Source: Macrocystis pyrifera (Eukaryota > Sar > Phaeophyceae > Laminariales > Laminariaceae). From it: DNA of 64,000 bases. Location of the stretch: the NCBI GenBank assembly GCA_031763025.1, contig JASSKH010000025.1, positions 11,907,142 through 11,971,141 on the forward strand, in the 5' to 3' direction. The notes below the pieces were generated by a model that did not search any database, had not been told where the DNA came from, and saw only the letters and a program-made list of their open reading frames with translations. This document shows positions 58,265 through 64,000 of the stretch, piece after piece (the stretch's first letter is position 1; every line of letters begins with the position of its first letter). Both the position numbers and the translations under genes were made by a program.

Positions 58265-59480
58265 CGTGTTTCTTTTAACCCGCACGGAGTAGGTCAGCCT
58301 GCAACATGATTCGTTGCTGACCCTCGAGGGTGTGATTATGCCTTTTCCTCGCCGTGCCCCACCATGCTCTCGTGCTCCGAACGTTGTGCCGGAGTGGCCT
58401 CGGGAGTACATGTACAGTTTGCTACTGCTACTGCTACTGCTGCTGCTACTACGTACCACCACTGCTGTGCTGTTCTGCTGCTGCTGCTCACGCAGCTCCC
58501 CGCATGGACTAGATCAGCCTGCGATACGTTTCGTTACTGAAAGTCGAGGGTGTGGTTTTAATCTATTCTTTTTGTATTTATTTCAATCTCACTTTTACTT
58601 TCCAGCTTCGGACAAGCCGTGATCACAAGTGCCGTGTTCTTCTCCCCCCCGGTACGTGCCTTCATTTGTATCGGGCAGGGGGTTCAGCGTTCCCGACGCT
58701 CGTCGATGATTGAACTTTGCTAACTCACGCTCCCGCGCTTTCGGCTCGTCAAGAGTTTACGCAAGCAAAGGCTCTACGGTCACCAGCAAGCACTCGGTAA
58801 GACTCGTACATGCAGCTTGACTTTAGTAGGGACGAGATTCACATACTACAAAGTAACTCCATCGGGGACGCCATTGTACCTTCTCTCGCCGTGCCCTACC
58901 GTGCTCCCCTGCCTCGACGGTTGTGCCGAGGGCGGCCTCGGGCATGCGCGGTGTGTTACTACTTCTGCTACTAAACCTGCTGCTCGGCTGCTTCTGCTCT
59001 GCTCCTGCTGCTGCTCTGGTGCTGCTACGTGCCAGTGTTTTTTTGTTCTGCTGTAGCTGCTGTTGCTGCTGCTGCTGCTCACTCAGTCCCCCTCACGGAG
59101 CAGATCGTCAAGGTATGCACTGTTATGCCTTTCCCCCTCGTTCTCCCCCGTGCTCCCCTGCCTCGACCGCTGTGTCGAGGGCGGCCTCGGTCCTGCATAA
59201 TGTGCTACTTCTGCTGCTGCTACTGCGGTATTTCTGCTGTTGTTGCACCCGCTCACGGAGTCTTCCTCACGGAGTAGGTCGCCTGAAGTATAATATTTCA
59301 CCTTCCCTATTCGTGCGCCACCGGACTCCCTTGCCCCGATCGTCCGGCCAGGGGCAGCCTCGGGTGTGCATGATGCGCTACTGTTGCTGCAACGGCGACT
59401 GTTCTACACCTGCTCTGGTGAGGCTTCTATGCATGTGCTACTGCTGTGATGTTCCGCTGCCTCTGCTGCTATGTCTGCGA
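58265..59480 (+). repeat. CTG-rich tandem array of ~200-250-bp units
   Basis: Each unit contains a start like GGTCAGCCTG, then CCTCGCCGTGCCC(C/T)ACC, a GCCGAG(G/T)G(C/G)GCCTCGG word, a (CTG/CTA)n tract and an end like CTCACGGAG(T/C)AG. Units start near 58290, 58855, 59105 and 59280. The inverted SINE-like copy at 58563-58835 interrupts the array. Confidence 0.7.
58563..58835 (-). mobile_element. Second SINE-like copy, inverted
   Basis: Minus-strand match to 5091-5425, with GCGTGAGTTAGC, GGCACGTACCGGGGGG, CACGGCTTGTCC and CTGGAAAGTAAAAGTGA in the same order and a ~30-bp deletion near the 3' end. The B-box region reads GTACGAGTCTTAC, decayed from GTTCGAGTCTCAC. Confidence 0.65.
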
Positions 59481-59484
59481 CACC

Positions 59485-60680
59485 TTTTTGCTGCTGAACC
59501 CGGTGAGCATGGTTGTTATGAAAATCAAGCCCTCTCGGTGTTGTGTGTCCTCATCTTGAACCTGAAAGACGGACCTGTCTGCTTCGGAAGCTGTGCTAGC
59601 ACTCTTTCGCAATGGACATTTATTTTCCGTCTCGGCGGAGGTCTCGTGCCTGCGAAATGTTTGTATGATCCGTACCTGCACGCTATGCTGTGCTTGCTGC
59701 TGCCGAGCTTGCTGCATCCACGTAATCACCGGCGCTTCGTGCTGTCGATTAACTCGATCGACTGCTATCAACTAACTGTTTTTATGTCCATCTGTAAATG
59801 TAGAGTACGAACGCCGAGCGTCTCGTATGTAGCACGTTTGTAGCGCTGCTGCTGCGGTACGAACGAGTTATGCGTTTTGGTGCCGCATGGCGGATGGCAA
59901 TGCTTGTTTTCTTGTGTTTGAAGCCTTTTCTTTTCAGTTTCTCATAATTGGTTTCTATTCGTAATGCATCCCTCGCCAGTACTGTTGCACAAACAACCTC
60001 GAGATACCGCTACGCCCGCAGTAACTACGGGCATGAGCGGAGCCGCAGGCGGGCGTCAGCCCGCCTCGGCGGAGCCCCCCTTGCATGTGTAAAAAAATGT
60101 AAATATATAGCGTACACGACGGTCAGCTACTCCCGATTAAAGACCCCGAGCAAACGAAGCGGTCGGGGTTGCCAATGATCGCTGAAAGCACTACCAGGTA
60201 CGCAGTAGCACGAATACCACTATATTAATAGCCTTGTCATCGAGTTGTATCAAATTCAAGAACATGTGCGCTGGTACGCGACCTTCAGGTGCGCGATATG
60301 TATTTACGGCAGGAATTTTGACTTGATGTTTGCCTACTGATGTTTTTCAGGTAGCTGCGAGCAAAAGCCAAGATACGGAGATTTCACTGGATGCAACGCG
60401 CAGCCGCGAGGTACTGAATACTTGAGGACATGTAGCGGTAACCAAGGGCGGTGTGCGTTGTTCGTTTATCAAGTATAAACCACTGAGCCACTCAGTCAGA
60501 GCTGATTGAGTGGTCAACCTGCCGCGGGCGCCTTGGCTGAGATCGCAATGGGTTATGTTCGTATAGCGAGATAATTTGGAAGATATATCTTGAGAGGTGC
60601 ATCATGTCGGTGTTGGCCGCAGGAAGATGATGTAAGAAACGCCTGACCTCCGCCTTGTTTTGAATTATATGTTCTATTTC
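59485..60680. other. No gene recognised
   Basis: A GC-rich hairpin (GCGGGCGTCAGCCCGC) lies near 60050-60065. No exon was established. Confidence 0.4.
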
Positions 60681-60688
60681 ACCACCAG

Positions 60689-60846
60689 AAACTGCTGAGA
60701 AACCCGTTGACCCAGCCGCGACTCTGCCCATCGGGAGGCCGGAGAGCCTTCGTGGTGAAATTGTGCAGCAGTTGGTGATGATAGCCAATTTCTCGACTTC
60801 ACCAATCTACGTCGGTGCGGACCGCTGGATATACCGCGGGGCTTAG
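60689..60846 (+). CDS. Candidate terminal exon of a host gene
   Basis: Starts after an acceptor TTCTATTTCACCACCAG and ends at TAG (60844-60846). The ~51 residues read naturally (context AEKPVDPAATLPIGRPESL, EIVQQLVMIANF, YVGADRWIYRGA). The preceding exon was not found and no family was recognised. The antisense frame is also open, which lowers certainty. Confidence 0.35.
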
Positions 60847-61307
60847 TTTATGCCAGAAACAAATATGCTTTGATGGCAGCCGCTGGAGTATACCTCCTAC
60901 GAGCGGAGGACGAACACCGCTGCGTTATTTGTCGCTCCGCCTAGGAAGCAGCCGCAGCTCGTTGTACTTAGTCTCTAGGTTTGTTGTGGGTTCGCATATT
61001 GATGAAGATTCAAACCGTCTTTTCCAAAACTGATGTGTATCACCAAGAAGTGGTGGGACGCGGGTGCGCATATTATAGTGAACAAAAGGCAGCCAAGTAG
61101 CAGGGAAGCAGCACAACTCGCAGCAAGCGGCAGCAGCACACCAATCATTTAAACGCTGATACGACGTCTTGCTTTCAACAAGCAGCCACATGCCGCAGCG
61201 AAATGAGCCCGGTCTGTACGAGTCAATGACGTGAGCATACCGGGCATGACTTCAACTGTAGTACAGTACCAACTGACGCATTCATTCTTGCGATTAGTCG
61301 AGTGCGC

Positions 61308-61409
61308 AGGCCTGAGCTGGGCTTCACGAGGAATACCCGAGCACATAGTCAATTCCGATACCTCGGGTACATCTACGACCTTTCGCGTGCTTAGCATCCT
61401 CAGAGAGAG
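61308..61409 (+). CDS. Candidate internal exon
   Basis: Between an acceptor GTCGAGTGCGCAG and a donor GAGAG|GTATATG. The frame reads LSWASRGIPEHIVNSDTSG then TFRVLSILRE. No domain recognised. The antisense strand is also open here. Confidence 0.25.
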
Positions 61410-62187
61410 GTATATGTATCTTGAGTGGAGTAGCCTTCGCAGCGTTAATGCAGCGGAGTCAGCTGGGTCATGTGCATGAATACCACTTCCACATCTACGT
61501 TCCAACCTGGAGCTGCCCGCAGCAGCAAGCAGCACAGAAGATTGAGCTCATACATACCTGGTACAGTATAAGACACTGCTGGTATCCTCTTGGGGGGTCG
61601 TAATTATCCGACGATTTTAGATACAAACATATTTAATCATGTGTCCAGTGTAAGTTCGACCGATTGAATGGTTGATACTCAACTTAGCTATTAATAGCTG
61701 CCTAACCCGCTGTTCTTATACTATTCCACTCATAGTGTGGTGTTTTTGCAATAGAGTAACGATCTACTACTGTTGGAGCAGTTGTTACACAAGTTTACAA
61801 GTTGTGGGGTCGGTCGTTCGCACGTCTTCTACATATAGTCCTGGTTAGGGATATAAGGTACTCTACCGTGGTTTTTTTCCGTGACTCTCCTGAAAGCTAC
61901 CCCGATCAATACGATTTTACAAGGACTACTTCGGTCTGTGATCACGCTGCACACTGATATATACCAGTACTATGTAACCCTAATAGGGTACAACATAATA
62001 TGCATCCCGAATAGGGTACAACATAAATCCAACTATAATTACGATTTTTGGGGTCGTTGTCACTTGCTAGCTCTTGGCAAACAGACCGACTGATAGACAG
62101 CTCTTCGCAAACAGCCCTTCTTCTTTGAAACAGCCGAACAGCCAAACAACCTTTCTTCTTTCTTCTTCGCAAACTGCCAACCAATAG

Positions 62188-62598
62188 ACAGCTCTTCGCA
62201 CGGCGCCTAAAAGAGGCGTCTCGCCTTCGACGAACGGCATAGGTGCAGCTGTCGGCGGCCAAGCTGCTGCTGTCGGTGGCGAACCTGCTGGTGCTGCAAC
62301 CCCCGCCTCTCCCTTCTACACGTCCCCTAAGCTAACCTCCCCCTCGTCGAGAGGCGCGTGGTCCTCGCCCTCTGGAGAGAGAGCGGCAACGACAAAGGCC
62401 GACCTGGTGCCGGCTGTTGTTTGCGGCCGGTGCACGGACCAGCACTTACTTGGTCAAGAACTCCGCGCCTGGTGCCAAAAACGTGTGGCCTTCGCCACCT
62501 GCAAGGATCTCACGTGCTCTGGTGGCGGGATCATCCTGTACTGGGCAATCGACTGCGAGTTCTGTGCTCGCCCGATCAAGGAAGGGGCTGTCTCGTAG
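62188..62598 (+). CDS. Candidate terminal exon with paired Cys motifs
   Basis: The frame is open from a stop at about 62185 to TAG at 62596-62598 (~136 codons). A pyrimidine-rich acceptor (CTTTCTTCTTTCTTC...CAATAG) precedes it. The first ~80 residues are Ala/Gly/Ser/Pro-rich. The last ~60 have CGRC, AWCQKR, ATCKDLTC and CEFC, a spacing that suggests zinc binding. There is no ATG, so it would be the last exon. Family unknown. Confidence 0.4.
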   Translation, partial: TALRTAPKRGVSPSTNGIGAAVGGQAAAVGGEPAGAATPASPFYTSPKLTSPSSRGAWSSPSGERAATTKADLVPAVVCGRCTDQHLLGQELRAWCQKRVAFATCKDLTCSGGGIILYWAIDCEFCARPIKEGAVS

Positions 62599-62975
62599 TC
62601 CCTCGAGACTGCTGACGGTGGTGAGTGTCTTAGGTCTATTGTTGCATGCTGTCTGTTGCCAGTACGTTTTTTGGGGGTTTTCAATTGCCTTTTTCATGCA
62701 AACCTACCTCAAAGCGTTTATTTATTTTTTTACTCATCCATGCTCGTTCTTTCCCCTTCGTGCGTTGCGTCACCTCCTCTTTTACCTAATGCACGCGAAC
62801 GCGCATATGCACAACTGTTTGCGGGACGTGAACGAAGGAACGGAGGATTCAGCTGTCGCCGTCACCGCTGCACCGAACGACGTGAGTGCTGCCGCTACTG
62901 TGGTGCATTTTCGGTGCACAAGATTTCTGTGAGTACATGTTTTGGTGACCCTACGTACTCCTTTTGCTCGTTTTC

Positions 62976-62976
<1 letters not shown>

Positions 62977-63036
<60 letters not shown>

Positions 63037-63050
63037 GCTGCTGCTGTCAA
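62977..63050 (+). repeat. (GCT)19 microsatellite
   Basis: About 19 uninterrupted GCT triplets (62977-63033), then an interrupted continuation. More short CTG runs follow to the window end. Frames crossing it give only poly-Ala, poly-Leu, poly-Cys or poly-Ser. Confidence 0.95.
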
Positions 63051-63309
63051 CGCCACGCCATGAGTGCTGCTGCTGTGCACCTGTTGCCCTTGTGCACTTG
63101 CTGCTGCTGTAGTGCTGCTGCGTTTTCATATCATTGCTATGCTGCTGCTGCTGCTGCTGCCAACGCTGCGGCGATTCGTTGCAGCTTCTGCTGCTGCTAA
63201 TGCTGTAGCTGCTGCTGCTGCTGCTAATGCTGCCGCAATATCCACTGAATGTTCGCTGCTGCTGCTCCTGCTAATAATGCTGCCGCAATATCCACTGAAT
63301 GTTCGTACG

Positions 63310-63935
63310 TACTCGGATTACTGTTTTTGTTGGTCGTTTTTGTACCCAAATGGTTCTTTTGATACGTGAAAAAATATTTTTGTCGTTTTGCTCCTGCATT
63401 TTTCGTACGTACTGCTTTTTCTCGTTTTTGGCTTGGTTCTTTTCATATCGTTGCTATGCTGCTGCTGCTGCTGCTGCTGTGGTGCTGCTTCGTTGTTGCC
63501 GTACATCATGCTGCACTTGTGTGAGTACATATTTCTGTATCGTCAATTAAATTCCGTAGTTTTTGCGATTGCGGCATACCAGGGTACATAGATTTTTTCT
63601 TCCATATTTTCATATCGTTGCTATGCTGCTGCTGCCAACGCGGATTATTGTTTTTATTGGCCGTTTTGTGCCCAAATGGTTCTTTTGATACGTAAAAAAA
63701 ATATTTTGGTCGTTTTGCTCCTGCATTTTGCGTACGTACTACTTTTCTCGTGTTTAGCTTGGTTATTTTCGTATTGTTGCTATGCTGCTGTTGCTGCGTT
63801 ATTGCCGTACAGCATGCGGGGGTGGGTCTATAGTGAGGTACCAAAAATCTTTTTCGGACGGCCTCGGGGTACATACTTTTTTTCTTCCTTCCTTTTTCAT
63901 ATCGTTGCTATGCTGCTGCTGCTGCTGCCATCACT
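63310..63935 (+). repeat. Two ~320-bp tandem units with CTG tracts
   Basis: The block CCAAATGGTTCTTTTGATACGT...TATTTT...GTCGTTTTGCTCCTGCATTTT...CGTACGTACT...TATCGTTGCTATGCTGCTG occurs at about 63318-63480 and again at 63645-63795; the shorter TTTTCATATCGTTGCTATGCTG also occurs at 63123, 63608 and 63894. Confidence 0.85.
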
Positions 63936-64000
63936 GCGGCGATCCGTCGCTGCTTCTGCTGCTTCTGCTGCTGCTGCTGCTGCTAGTGCTGCCGCAAGAT

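Noticed and set aside
58923-59843. 306-codon plus-strand ORF
   Set aside because: It translates a CTG-rich tandem array into Leu/Cys runs; no domain, and a SINE copy lies in the same array.
62964-63200. Poly-Cys or poly-Ala protein
   Set aside because: It is the translation of a GCT microsatellite.

Overview
This 64-kb window looks like nuclear DNA of an intron-containing eukaryote. A brown alga (Ectocarpus-type stramenopile) is my best guess, because of the long CTG/GCT tracts, dense LTR retrotransposons, short exons with GTGAGC/GTATGT-type donors, and no operons or ribosome-binding sites. The taxonomic call is inference from style; there is no marker gene. Most of the window is mobile or repetitive DNA, and host genes appear only as scattered exons.

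Layout. 1-3895 (minus): the 5' part of a Ty3/Gypsy element (A), with gag, pol cut by the window edge and a probable LTR; a truncated copy of that LTR lies at 4229-4941, with a G-rich minisatellite between. 5091-5425: a SINE-like element with pol III boxes. 5568-14309 (minus): a full-length Gypsy element (B), with 483-bp LTRs, a CTACT target duplication, an intact 1376-codon pol and a damaged gag; each LTR contains a tRNA-like cloverleaf. 14525-14870: a second G-rich minisatellite. 14.9-33.3 kb: mostly unannotatable DNA holding tandem duplications (18.5-19.3 kb), a methyltransferase-like fragment (19.3-19.8 kb), a two-exon candidate gene (21.1-22.0 kb) and a ~360-bp satellite (22.6-23.9 kb). 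33348-35091: a Mutator-like foldback element made of ACTTCCA/TGGAAGT repeats, with an exact 9-bp target duplication. 39316-46924 (minus): four exons whose splice sites and phases fit one secreted/membrane protein with a lectin-like ectodomain, a Cys-rich module and a C-terminal transmembrane helix. 50740-56799 (plus): a Ty1/Copia element with nearly identical LTRs but a pol broken by three frame changes and two stops, inserted in an older 295-bp tandem repeat. 57363-58111: a PIF/Harbinger-like MITE. 58.3-59.5 kb and 62.9-64 kb: CTG-rich tandem arrays, with a second SINE copy at 58.56-58.84 kb and candidate host exons at 60.7, 61.3 and 62.2-62.6 kb.

How the parts fit. Each LTR element carries its own gag, protease, reverse transcriptase, RNase H and integrase. 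In both Gypsy elements pol lies in the -1 frame relative to gag. The small elements (SINE copies, MITE, foldback) have no enzyme genes here and would depend on enzymes made elsewhere. All alignments and counts were done by eye from the sequence.
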